64,000 nucleotides of DNA from Phycomyces blakesleeanus NRRL 1555(-) (taxonomy: Eukaryota > Mucoromycota > Mucoromycetes > Mucorales > Phycomycetaceae), in contig NW_017265158.1 in the NCBI RefSeq assembly GCF_001638985.1, positions 744,001 through 808,000 on the forward strand, written 5' to 3'. A model generated the notes under the pieces. The model did not search any database. It saw only the letters and a program-made list of their open reading frames with translations, and was not told the origin of the DNA. The translations under genes and the position numbers were made by a program. This document shows positions 32,116 to 43,564 of this stretch, one piece after another. Numbering within the stretch: the stretch's first letter is position 1; each line of letters opens with the position of its first letter.

Positions 32116-34493
32116 ATGGCATCTTTACCAGCATTATCCCATCTAGCAATGCCATCATCATCTAATTCTATTGATCCAACTTTTGATGATGTATTAAAAG
32201 ATGATCATGCTCGCCTATCTCGTACCATCCGAGAATTCGATCGAACCGATATTGGTAGCCGGGTTACCGAACTTCCTTCTGACCTAAGGGACGTCAAGAC
32301 TATTCTAGTGACAGGAGGTGCTGGATTCATGTGAGTATACATATATTTATATATGTATGTATATATGTACATATCTATCTATCTATATATATATATATAT
32401 ATGTGTGTGTGTATTTATATATTTATATTGGTAAATGTATTGGTAAATTATTACTATTATTATAATAATAATATATGTATTCACCATACATACACTACAC
32501 TACACTACACTACACTACACACACACACACACATTTATATACATATAAATATACATATAGATATGTGTAGTGTGCAGTGTGCAGTGTGCAGTGTAGTGTA
32601 GTGTATGTATTTATTCGATAAATATATTTGGATACAAGACAATAATAATAATAATAATAATAATAATATATAAAAACAAGCACTTGAAAGACTGATACAT
32701 TTACAATATTGTATTGTGTTTATGTGTTGGTGTGTTGGTGTGTTGGTGTGTTGGTGTGTGTTTGTGAATGCTGTTGTTTAATAATATACTTTGTGTTGAA
32801 TCCGACTAGTGGGAGTTTCTTGGTCAGGAAATTAGTGGTCTTGTACCCAGAATACCATATTTATGTTGTAGATAAACTCGATTATTGCGGCTCACTGCAC
32901 AATCTCAAGATGATCAAGGATTTTCCCAATTACACCTTTATCAAGGTTAGATTCTCAAATTCCAAGCAATTATTTTTTGTTTTGCTTCTTTTTCTCTCTT
33001 TTTCATATCTTTTACGAATTATCAATCTGTTCTATATATTATATAATATGTAACTGGATATGTCAATGTCTTGCTGTTTGTTTGTTTGTTTGTTTTTTGT
33101 TTTTGGATTATATTTAATAGGGTGACATCACATCGTCCGATTTCATGGCCTTTATCCTCAAAGAGAAAAAGATTGACATAATATTCCATCTAGCCGCACA
33201 GACACATGTCGACAATTCCTTTGGGGACTCGTTTGAATTTACAAAGTATGTCAACAATTATATATGTGTATATAAAGTACAAATTCCAAAATCTAAAATT
33301 GACTGTTATAACAGGAACAATGTAATGGGCACACATGTAATGCTAGAGGCAGCCAAGGTGCACAAAGTCCGTCGATTTATCCATGTCAGTACCGATGAAG
33401 TTTATGGAGAGGTCGTCAGCAGAGTAAGCTTTCTTTTTTGTTTGTTAAAGAAATAAAATAAAATAATTTTCATCAATATTACAATGCTTTTTTCTTATTT
33501 TATTTTAAAATTTATTGATCGCTACAGCCAGATTGTGCAGAAGACACAATCCTTGCACCCTCAAACCCTTATGCTGCAACCAAAGCTGCTGCTGAATGTC
33601 TTGTCAAGGCCTATCACATGTCATTTGGCCTTCCAATTATGATCACACGTTCAAACAATGTCTATGGCCCGTACCAATACCCAGAGAAGATCACATCCAA
33701 GTTTGTCTGTAGTCTACTCAGACGCGGCAAATGGCAAGTCTTTTTTATTATCTATTTGTTATTCTACAAGCTATCTACAGCACTACAGAAAATAATCTTT
33801 TCTGGAATGGAAAGCATATTTGGATTCTTGCTTTTAACAATAGCAATAGCAATATTTACTAATCGTTTTTGTTGTTGTTGCTTTCTTTTCGTTGTCTAGT
33901 TATATCCACGGTCAGGGACACAATTCCCGGAAATATTTGTATGCAGCCGATGTTGCCGACGCACTTGATGTCATATTCCACAAAGGATCTGTGGGAGAAA
34001 CCTACAATATCGGCTCAGCCTTCGAGATTTCGAACCTTATGTTGGCCAAACGGCTTATTGGAATGTTTGGCTACACACAAGAGCAGCAAGTGAACGATCA
34101 CCTTGAATTTGTCCAGGACAGGGCCTTTAATGACAAGCGATATGCGGTAGATTGCTCCAAATTAGAAAAGCTGGGCTGGGCTCCCCGAATGGGGTTCGAT
34201 GACGGTCTCCGAAAGACGAGTAAGTATTTTATTTTTATTTATTCGTATATTTATTTTTGCATTAAAAAATAACCAAATCAATTAAATTGAATTGAATTGA
34301 ATTGAATTGAATTGAATTGAATTGAATTGAATTGAACTGTAATTTTTATTTATTTCTTTTATACTTGATTTTATTAGTCGAATGGTATCGTCAGTGTACA
34401 GATGAATGGTGGGGAGATATAGCAGGTGCCCTGGTTCCTCATCCCTTCAAGGCATTACCATCTTACAACGGATCTACTGTACTAGATAATTAG
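32116..34493 (+). CDS. NDP-glucose 4,6-dehydratase (RmlB/TGDS-type SDR)
   Basis: Seven exons: 32116..32330, 32810..32945, 33121..33245, 33315..33423, 33528..33733, 33900..34219 and 34378..34493, 408 aa. It is an extended short-chain dehydrogenase. It has the NAD-binding [13 protein letters not shown], the [12 protein letters not shown] block, the catalytic STDEVYGE (Thr-Asp-Glu of 4,6-dehydratases), [10 protein letters not shown] with the Tyr-x3-Lys pair, and [14 protein letters not shown]. The family converts dTDP- or UDP-glucose to the 4-keto-6-deoxy sugar, the first step toward rhamnose-type sugars. About 70 residues of non-catalytic N terminus precede the fold. Intron 5 (33734-33899) uses a GC donor (ATG|GCAAGT); the split codon restores K-C-Y-I-H-G-Q-G. 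Intron 1 (479 bp) is a patchwork of microsatellites. Confidence 0.93.
32340..32762. repeat. Composite microsatellite cluster filling intron 1 of the dehydratase gene
   Basis: Successive tracts of (TATG/TA)n, (TG)n, (CACTA)n, (CA)n, (GTGCA/GTGTA)n, (AAT)n and (GTGTTG)n occupy nearly the whole 479-bp intron, which is several times longer than its neighbours. Confidence 0.9.
34281..34335. repeat. (AATTG)n pentanucleotide array in the last dehydratase intron
   Basis: About eleven tandem AATTG units lie between coding exons 6 and 7. Confidence 0.95.
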
Positions 34494-34508
34494 ACTACTC
34501 ACACATAG

Positions 34509-34544
<36 letters not shown>

Positions 34545-34833
34545 ATAAAAATAATAATAACAATATTAATAATGTCTATGATAAGCAAGGCTGTGATACC
34601 AAGATCATTTATACTTATTGGTGTGACTCAGAAAAGCTCTGCCTTTTTATTTGCTTTCGTCTGGAGTAGTTCAATTTAGGGAATCTTTGCCTCTAAAAAG
34701 AAACTCAAATTTCTGCTCTCTAAAAAAGATGAAAGAAAAAGAATTATCCATTAATATAAAATAAAATTACCACAGCTGTATATTTATATTTGTATATATT
34801 TGAACCAAAAATTATTATTATTATTATTATTAT

Positions 34834-34865
<32 letters not shown>

Positions 34866-35126
34866 TTATTATTACTCATAAATAGTTTACACATCCTGTA
34901 TACCTTTCTTCCTCTCTTCTTCCTCTCTTCTTCTTCTCTTCTTCTTCTCTTCTTCTTCTCTCCTTCTTAAATTATATATATATATATACACTTCTTTCTT
35001 TCTTTAATTAAATAATTAATCAGTATAACATTCATTGAACTACCTCTTCCTTGATAATTCACTTGTTCTCTTGTGAGCTACAAGAAGAAAATAAAATATT
35101 CTACTGATAGCTTTCAAAAATCAATC
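34494..35126. other. Intergenic, dehydratase 3' / arrestin 5'
   Basis: Contains (TA)n(TG)n at about 34508-34545, an (ATT)n(AGT)n array at 34811-34874, and a CTTCTT pyrimidine tract at 34910-34968 that probably lies in the arrestin promoter. No gene. Confidence 0.7.
34811..34874. repeat. (ATT)n(AGT)n(ATT)n compound array
   Basis: Trinucleotide tracts switch from ATT to AGT and back, directly visible in the sequence. Confidence 0.95.
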
Positions 35127-36535
35127 ATGTCAACAGTATCACTTCCAGCTGTTCAACAGCCACAACAAGTGCTTGTTGCAGAACCAACACCATCTCCACG
35201 ATATGTCTCCAGGGGATCCCGAGAGTTTATCCGTCCTCCCATCTCATTTACTATCAAATTATCTCCTCACCATTATCGAAATCAACAAGCTGTGTGCTAC
35301 CCGGGAGCAGTTCTTGAAGGTGTTGTGAGCGTTACACTCAAAGAACCATTGGCTGCCCAACATTTGAAGCTTGTTTTCAAGGCAGCAGGTCGAGTAATAC
35401 ATACATATAGCTCAATTTTCATTATGCTAAATAATAATAATAATACTCTAGAGTTTTGTAATCAATACATTTTTTGTTTACCAACACATGCTTTTTTTTT
35501 GGTTGTGTAAAATATATAATGTATATTTTATACTTATATTTTATCTCTATATCGTCTACTTCTTTAGAGAAATTGAATTACGACACTCTTGGCTGGGACT
35601 CTAGTAAACCCGAAGGCCGATTATTTGGTGTACGAACTTTACTTTGGGGAACATCCCCAGAGGTCACGGGCCCAATGTCCTCCCTTTGGACAGTTATGGA
35701 AGCAGGCCAACACTCTTTCCCATTTGTGTGTGAGCTTCCTCTTGTCAATTACCCGCCTTCCTTTAGCCATCATTTGGTCGCCTGTACATTTAGCCTCATT
35801 GGGTCCATCGAGCGCCCCGGCGAGAGACCGTTCCAAACTGCCCCTCTCAACCTTCAATACCACCCCATACTCGAAACATGTCCACTAAAGGTCCCCAAGC
35901 CCTACAACCAGGAAATAAAACTTTCTCACTCTCTGACGGCTCGTGTGTCTCTTGTAAACACATCCTTTAATATACTTGAAATAGAAAAGATCCCAATCGA
36001 GATAAGCTTTTGTGGCCAAACAGATCCTACCAAACTTACGCCCGCCATCACTCACGTCGAACTTGCCCTCAAACGCTTCATGAAAATATCGCGAGGACCA
36101 TTCTACCGCAACGAGGCTGTGTTGATCAGTCGAGTTGAGCGTCGATTGGCAGACAAAGACAATCTATACCTCCTCCAATTCAATGTACCCCTCATCTCCG
36201 ACAACACAAACCTCAAGACAACAGCGACCCTCAACTATTCCCACCACCTCAGTTTATCCTACCAAATAAGTGTTTCTATCAAAGTTCGCCATGGACCGTT
36301 TATGACCACAAAACGACTTTTGTGTGTTATACCAATCACACTGGGAACACTTCCTGCAGGTGGTCGTACTCCGTCTGACATGATGGTCTTTACAGAATCC
36401 AGAGTTGTTCACGATACCACCCTTTTGACTAAGCCAAAGTTTATGCGACCCATCGAATATTCTCCTGAACACCAACTACCAGCGTATGATTCCCACCGTC
36501 CCCCAAGTTACCACATTCATGTGCAAAATGAATAA
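35127..36535 (+). CDS. Arrestin-fold protein with PPxY motif
   Basis: Exons 35127..35388 and 35568..36535, 409 aa. The N-terminal arrestin domain shows ISFTIKLSPHHYRNQQ, YPGAVLEGVVSVTLKEPL and LKLVFKAAEKLNYDTLGW. It continues with LFGVRTLLWG and an arrestin C-domain of beta-strand repeats (NLYLLQFNVPLISDNTN, SYQISVSIKVRHGP). The C terminus carries RPPSYH, a PPxY motif of the kind bound by WW domains of Rsp5/NEDD4 ubiquitin ligases, plus an upstream LPAY. The likely role is as an arrestin-related adaptor recruiting ubiquitin ligase to membrane cargo. The donor G|GTCGAG is weak at +3, but it is the only choice keeping KAAEKLNYD in frame. The start is the first true ATG. Confidence 0.88.
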
Positions 36536-37608
36536 CATATTCAGTGCATTTGATTGAATCGATTGATGAACAAAGTATAGAGTTGATTATCTCGTGTGAT
36601 TTTATTTTATTTTATATTATTTTATTTTCTGATACACATTTGATATACCTTTGATATATATATATATATATGCTTGTATAAAAGGTAATTATGGCTCATG
36701 TAAATACACCATGTAAATAGAAACATAATATCTAATTGTGTGTATCTTTACATCACAAATATACTTTAAGCAAGAAAATATGAAACAAGACAAAATGATA
36801 ATAAAAATAATGATAATAATAATTTATTGTTAACAATTGAAACACCCCCATTGTGTATTGATCTTTAATATCAAATGAATCGATAAATAAATATATAGCC
36901 AGAAAACACTAGACAGAATAATTATATAGATGGAGAGAGAAATGAATGGTAGATGAAGATACTAATTTCTATTGGTCTTTGGCTCAGACGTAATTTGTGA
37001 GGTCATTGTGTGCTTGAATCTCTGCCCCTTGGTTGGCTGAGTTGTGTATGTGTTCACAAATTGCAACAGATTACAAAATCTTGTATTCATTAACAAATAC
37101 TATTAGTAGTAGAAGTAGTAGTAGTTGTTGTAGTAGTAATACAATTCTACCTTACACACACCACACATACACACGCACTATACACATGCACAACATACAC
37201 AGGTACAGCATATTTGTGTGTGAATTAAGCATATATTGATCACCAAATCTTCGATCGGACTATATCACAAACACCAAATCCATGTTTATACTCTTCTGTA
37301 CAGAAAATATATTTATATAATGGCTATTCAAAATACTGTATATATAGACCTCAAAACAAAAGGACAGGTAGGAGTTTATAGGCTGGATAAAATAAAGACA
37401 ACTCAAGGAAGATCTTTTTCATCATCAATCTTTAAAATAAAATTAAACAATAAAATAAGAGATCGGCGGTATCTCAAAATAATAAAAAGGCACTTGATCT
37501 TAAAGCGCCAAAAAATCGTCCTCTGTTAAAGCCCTATACTTCACGCATATCAATCTATTTACGGGACAATTAATACCAAACATATACAAAAGTCCAGTAT
37601 AATATTTT
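36536..37608. other. Intergenic downstream of arrestin
   Basis: AT-rich 3' flank with TA runs (36656-36672), (AAT)/(GTA) trinucleotides near 37100-37140 and CA-rich DNA near 37155-37200. ORFs here are low-complexity and unsupported. Confidence 0.55.
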
Positions 37609-37930
37609 TTAATGGTCTTTGTAAATACAGACAGCAGCAATTAAAATGAGCGAACTATTGACTAAGAAGAATCTACAACCAGTTAAAATTTCCAAATTTT
37701 TGTCGGCACAAGTCTGATATACCACGCTACCGTTGCTCTCATCCTACAAAATCCCGGAAGAATAAATTATTGGTCAAGTCCTTCTTGACCTTGTAGCAAA
37801 ATTCCATCCCAAAAAGCAAATGAGTGCTCCCGAAACAATAGAGCCACCCAGGCAACAAGTTTTTACTAATTTTTTTCATTTTCATTATATCCGAAATATT
37901 CGTCGTCCCACTATCAACCCAAGAAATACA
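37609..37930 (-). pseudogene. Candidate 3' exons of a small membrane protein (broken or unresolved)
   Basis: After a TTTGTAG acceptor, 37743..37609 is a clean 44-codon frame: DESNGSVVYQTCADKNLEIL, then a hydrophobic segment (FFLVNSSLILIAAVCIYK) and a TAA stop. Upstream (about 37865-37790) one frame reads TCCLGGSIVSGALICFLGW, a possible membrane helix, but its AAG|GTCAAG donor leaves the phase wrong. The other frame fits the phase but loses the helix. It could be a tetraspanin-like relic. The family is uncertain. Confidence 0.3.
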
Positions 37931-38474
37931 CATCTCTCTGAAGCTGTGTCAATTATGGATGATTATGTCTTATATTGCTGCATTTCATATATATATAAAG
38001 ATTACCCGAGTTTCTAAAGCGAATATTTCTTTAGGGTTTCTTTTCCTGCTGAAATCTATTCCTAATTCTTATACTTTTAATAGCTACAGTTACTTATTCT
38101 CAAAAAATTTTATACACTTTATATATGAATTGGTTTTTCTATGTATTCTTATCAGCCGTATTATCTATTCTAGTTTAATCTTTTTCATAACCGTTGTTCC
38201 CAAGTTGAGTGTTTTTTATTGTCTTTTGTGCTCTCTTACTTCTCGCTGGCTTTACTTCTTTACATCTTTCTTCTTCTTTATTTCATATCAATTATTCTGC
38301 AGCTCTGATCTGGCTATCTTAAGATCAAAGTGCACAAGAATTTGGAGCACTAAGAATAAAACAGCTTCTTATATCTGCACAACTTTCGATAGTTAAAAAA
38401 AAATAGGTATAAAAGTTAAATTAATTAAAAAGGTAAACTCAATTACTTTTATTTTATATAGACTTTGAACTTGA
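37931..38474. other. Intergenic
   Basis: AT-rich sequence. A 145-codon plus-strand ORF (37959-38396) is Phe/Ser/Ile-rich, lacks any motif, and is likely fortuitous. Confidence 0.45.
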
Positions 38475-38872
38475 CAGTGTTTCTACTTGATATTGAGACA
38501 AATTTAGAAGTGTTTTAAATGAATTGAAATTAAATTTAGAAAGAGAAGTAAGTTTTCAGATAAAGTAGACACTTATTCAGGTATTTTGCCTGTAAGTCTA
38601 AATGTCTCAAAGAGAAAAACTAATTTAGGTACAATGATTGGATTGTTGTGGTAATTGCTGCTTGTATGCTTGCTTGCCTTTATCACATCTTTGGAGAGTG
38701 GTTGGTCAATAGGTTCCTCTCCAAGTCGACAAAGCAATTGTCATCTTATTTCTTGTAGCATTAACACCTCGCTTTCACAGTGTATTACAGGTTTTACAGA
38801 CCAATAAAGAAAGGGTATTTGAATAGTCAAAAGGTTTAAATGTTCTCTTATAAAATAAGCACAACTTGAATA
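38475..38872. mobile_element. One-armed copy of the Tc1-type non-autonomous element
   Basis: Starts CAGTGTTTCTACTTGATATT and follows the inverted right arm and centre of the 29274-29936 element up to about AAGCACAACTTGAATA. It shares GTACAATGATTGGATTGTTG, GGTTCCTCTCCAAGT and AGACCAATAAAGAAAGG. It has an insertion near 38510-38560. The left flank is GA, not TA, and there is no second arm, so this is a truncated copy. Confidence 0.8.
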
Positions 38873-40724
38873 GCCAGTTTGCTATCTAATCCGTTAAACC
38901 ATCGGCGTAGGCGTAGGCTAAGTGAATTCCCAAATTTGTGAAAACATTGTACCTCTAATGTTTCACTTCCCTTTAAAGCTATCCGCTGAAGATTTAACGG
39001 CTATCTAAGCCTTTAAAGCTGAACCTTATCCTCTGGATTCTTGAAGACATATTCACCTTAAATTTTTCAAATTTCATAGCATAAAATATAGAAGGAGGCC
39101 CTTGGCTAATATGTACTACAACGGCAACCATAAATATAAGTTAGTTCTTTGCAAAACTCATTATATTTGACATGATATCAATTATTAGCATAACACATCA
39201 AAGAGTGTAGTGTAAATAAGAGCATTTGTCTTTCCCATTCTTGCTAAATTTCTTCCATTTCACCTATTTTACTCTTATATATAAGCTAGTATGATCTTCA
39301 TCACTCTCAAAAACACTCTCATAATTAGTAAAAGGAAGTTAATCTTCAAAAGTTACACTTCTCCATATGAAAAAGACAAGTAGTCAACTGCGAGAAGGTT
39401 GCATGGTATAACATTAAAGCCAAAGAAAGAATATAAAAAGTAAACTACCAAAAATAAGCTTGCTCTAATACAAGAGTACCCGGACCTCTACACAACTGTT
39501 TGTCCAGAGTATCTGTCCTAAAGGATTGGGATACAATTATCAAAAGGGTAAACTCGTGTGTTAAACTGTGTCTGTTATTTGGCTATATAATTTAAAATGT
39601 TCTCCATACCTCTGCAAACTTTTATTTATGGCGAATCTTACGTATATGTTTTCTTAAGCGCATTATTGAAGTGGTAAACATATTAGGTTGTTCTTTGGAT
39701 ATGCTTGTTTTAATAAAATAAGCTCAAATACAAGTAAATATAACATAAATATTCTTTTATAGAAGTAAAACATTGAAAACAAAGCATAATATATATAGAA
39801 AATATTAATATAGATATTTTATTTGCCAATTATTCGTAAAAATGTAGGTTAACAAGGTCATTATGGTTGTTTTTTTCTCTCTCATCACAACCATCGTCTC
39901 CCTATTCTAAGTCGATGAATAATTTAAACACAGATATAAGAATTTTGCTACTTTTGGTATACAGTATTTAAATCCAGATAGAAAGCTATCTATTAAACCA
40001 ACCCTAGCGCTTTCACGTAATACACAGAGTATGCTGGCGAAGACCTTAAAAAGAAATATTAGTAGGTATGACTGTTTCTGGCATAAGCTCAGATCCAAGT
40101 TACAGAGTCCATAGGGTTTGTTTGACCCTCTAGTTGATTTTTCTTTAATCAAGCAAGTAGTTCTCTTTATTCGGCAATCAAGATGGTTTCCTGGGTTGAC
40201 GACGAGACTTTCATCTTCAAAATATTTCCCTAGAGCCAAAATAGGATAGAGATATTCTAAACTTGGTAAATGCTAGATGGTGTTCACAAATCTGCCATTT
40301 CTTTCCAAAATAAGGCAGCTTGTTTCAAATACTCGTAGATTTTTTTCTACAGTGAATATGTAGAAGTGATGAACGAGAAGAATAGGGAGAGAAACGATCG
40401 GAGAAGAAGGAAATAAATCAGGGTGGGCGAAGCTGGAGAACACACAACACCCGTGTCAGTAGTACCGGGCATTTGGAAAAATATTTGAAAACCCCCAATG
40501 CGCAAAGGTCGCTAATTTATCTAGTCCTCCCAAAAAAATGAGCATTTGCCTAAAACAGGTGACGTAAGTATCGTCACATATTTATAGGCTGTCCAGGCTG
40601 TCACGCCAAAATGGCATTTTATTGAACACGTTACTGGGTGACATAACGCATATTTAAGCTGTCCAGGTTATCTTGCTAGGCTGTCCGTAAGTTTGTCCTA
40701 ACATTTTTCTTCTTCTATTTTTCC
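38873..40724. other. Intergenic, repeat-derived
   Basis: No intact gene. A 110-codon minus-strand ORF (39907-40239) is of unknown meaning. Near 40585-40705 the motif GCTGTCCAGG occurs twice, followed by GCTGTCCGTAAGTTTGTCC. A variant of the latter recurs at about 45707 upstream of the Tc1 transposase relic. Confidence 0.45.
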
Positions 40725-41150
40725 AAATGTCTCAAAACTATGTAAATGTCAGTACAGCAGTAGGATCAAGTATGTTATAAGAAGAAAAAATAGAGGTCAA
40801 TGACTAATAACATATTTTATATTATGATGAATATATGCATTGAATGTCTGTAACAAACAGAATAACTACACAAAGTATTGGCATCGCCAAAAAACGGACT
40901 TGATGGCGTGGCTATCTTTTTAGCTGCAACGTGACACCCTTCCACGTCCATAGCTGAAGGATTTACTGAAGGCTATGAACCTGGTCGTCCGTAATAATTC
41001 CAGGAGCTTGATGGCTATCCTTGCCATGACACCCCTTGCCGTTGATTGTGTGGTGCTGTACTACTACAGTGCTGCCTTTCGACCGCTGCAAATGGAATTA
41101 TTTCTGCTTCATCATCAGACTTGGATAGTTCAAAATTCTAAACTAATTCA
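40725..41150 (+). pseudogene. Decayed gene of unknown family
   Basis: From ATG 40725 a short exon reads MSQNYVNVSTAVGS. A plausible GTATGT...CAG intron then leads to NNYTKYWHRQKTDLMAWLSF and a stop. In another frame the same DNA continues with IAEGFTEGYEPGRP, two stops, FQELDGYPCHDTPCR, a stop, and LCGAVLLQCCLSTAANG. The protein-like pattern spread over shifted frames with four stops indicates a mutated former gene. The family is not recognised; it is probably transposon-linked. Confidence 0.35.
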
Positions 41151-41722
41151 TGACTGGATAAAGACTGGCAATTGCACCGAAAGTAGGCACATTATTGCTA
41201 TTTTTTCTGGTCAAAAGCCAATAAAATCCGTCGTTTGTTGTGGTAAGATGGTAATGACATCAATAACAAAAAAAAACTGACATGAAATTAATTTTGTTGT
41301 TGCTGTATGATAGGTCTGATACCCGAGAAAATATTTGCAAGTTATAATGACCACTTTAACTATTGAATTGTATGTTTATTAAATATTAAAGATGTTTACA
41401 TTTATTAAGATTAATTATTTATGGAATGACCGAGACGTTTTTTTTTAGATAAATAATCTTTTTATCTTGATGAATTAGCAACTTGATTTTATTTAAAAGT
41501 CGCGTAAGGTATATATATGATGCAGATAATATAGGAAATAAGGAGTATATGGGGTATATGGGGTATATTGAAGTAAAATGAAAAAATGGTTATAAATAGA
41601 AAAATTGCTTTTGGTAATGTGCATGTTATTGTTAAAGATATAATAGGGCACAATTACATAGAATTTGTTTCCATTTGGCGGGTATTGGACTAGACCAACT
41701 TGATTATGAATATCGTTTATGG
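41151..41722. other. Intergenic
   Basis: AT-rich with short TATATGGGG-type repeats near 41545-41570. No feature supported. Confidence 0.5.
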
Positions 41723-42474
41723 TTAGGACTGTATAAGTTGGTTCGTTTGACGGCCTGGTGTGCGGCTACTTTGTGGCCGCTGTCTGACAATAGGAACTGA
41801 TGAGTCTTGTCCAGCCGCATCATGTTCCTTTATGACCTCCACTAACGCAAGAAAATGCAAGGAGCCGTGAGAATCCTTATGATGGAAGAAGAATTGTACT
41901 ATACCGATGAGCCAGCTGTGGAAGATTGCATTACAGTTGCTAAAGTAAATAAATAATAAAGATATAAGCAAATTTTGATTGTATATTGAAAAATATTATA
42001 CTTACTTTCTATAAGGGCAAGTAAACATCACATAATGATTGCCACGGCTGATCTCATTTTTCTTTCTTCGGTAAATACATAAGGAATATATTGTTGAGAC
42101 CACCCACACACAAGCAGCAACAACAACATTAGAATCACCAAGTCAAAATTGGCCATGCCTGAAGTTTGTCGATAGTATCTAGTTAAGACATCTTTTACAC
42201 TAGAGACACTTACACATTCCACCAAATCATTGTTCAAATGAACAAACCGATGAAACGGTTCTTACAACTGGGCACCACTAGGATCATTAGAAAAATACAT
42301 ATAACTTTCTCTACCATACGGTTTTGGTTGAATAATGTTTATTTCGTCGTGAACACTGATTGGCGTGTTGGTATAATTGTGAATAGCAAAGTGCTCAACA
42401 AGAAAACTGACATTTCGGCCACCCTTTGATTTGGGCTTGATTAGCTTTGAGTAGACACCGATTAGTCTCTCCAT
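41723..42474 (-). pseudogene. Fragment of a transposase C-terminal region (possibly CACTA-like)
   Basis: The frame from 42474 reads MERLIGVYSKLIKPKSKGGR and AIHNYTNTPISV, and reaches AQL then TAA. That TAA overlaps a GTAAGA donor, and an intron to CTTAACTAG (about 42182) would join it to YYRQTSGMANFDLVIL. A later block (41971-41723) reads HSWLIGIVQFFFHHKDSHGS, then LHFLALVEVIKEHD. The order 'MER.IG.YSKLIK' then 'I.QFFFHH...LALV' resembles the conserved C-terminal part that follows the catalytic domain in CACTA-type (Transposase_21-associated) proteins. That is a judgement from pattern only. No catalytic domain is adjacent. Confidence 0.35.
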
Positions 42475-43564
42475 TGATCAAGTGGAGCAGCATCTAAGGG
42501 GGCCTTGCTGCTTGATGACAAAGGGTATATGGATCAGGCAATGTTGCACTGGTCAGAAAACACTACGATATAGGGTATTAATCTGGATTTGTTGGTATAA
42601 AAGTATGTGCCAGTTTTTAAGGTGCCTATTATTATTATTAAAGGTGCTCTTCAGCGGTCTCGGTATAATTCAAAATTATGTGATAAAGAAAAGTTTTATC
42701 TAAATATAGTAATTATACACCAAAAAAACATGAATTACTTTCCGAAAATTGTTAATTCTACCAAGTATATATTTTTAATCTGAACTTTAAGAAGTCTTTG
42801 CTACTAAAAAGGAATAACCGCGATTGCTTTTTAATGGATTTTTTTTTATTCTGTAAAGTCTTTTTCTTATTTCTCTTTATTTCTTTTTTTTTCACAAGGT
42901 CTAAAATTATTAAAAGTCTCTAAAAGGAACACACTTAATAACTATGAAAGCTAGTATTTATAAAATACGAATCAGCAAAGTTGACAAAAGAAAGTAACTT
43001 GAGAAGAATTGACAGAAAAATATCTGCATCAAGTATAATTTAGTTGTCAAGATTGCTCGCATGCTCATTAGAGATCTTGGTAGAGTTCGAGAATCGCATG
43101 GAATCTTTCTCCTGTTTTTTTCAAAAGTAGGTATCAGGCATAACAATGTTAACACAAAGCAGGTTTATACTCTTTGATTAAAAGAATCAATTAAGAAATA
43201 TACATGCCTTCATCAATATCATAGTACTTAGAAAATAGCTTTTTTTTTAGATAAAACAATGTAAAAAGTATCACATAAAAATAGATATATGTATATTATT
43301 TAATGAATGTATAGCTTAAGCTGTTACTAAATATCATAAAAATTAGTACTTCTTCTTCGCATACTTCTTTATGTTTAACTTGTATTATTTTGATCAATAA
43401 AAACCAAAAAAAAATCAATATAAAACATCATGCATTTGTTGAACCAATCATAAAGAGAATACAAATACCTAAAAAGGTATAGATCTGCCATATTTAGAAT
43501 ATTTTATTGGCTTAGATGCAAAATAATAGAAAATCCCATAAATCGTATTTGACAAAAAGTAAAA
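42475..43564. other. Intergenic
   Basis: AT-rich. No supported gene; short ORFs without features. Confidence 0.5.

Noticed and set aside
35073..35126. Upstream extension of the arrestin gene
   Set aside because: It begins with GTG, not ATG, and has no arrestin-like sequence; ATG 35127 is the natural start.
37959..38396. 145-codon plus-strand ORF rich in Phe, Ser and Ile
   Set aside because: Composition is that expected from random AT-rich DNA; no motif, no splice logic.
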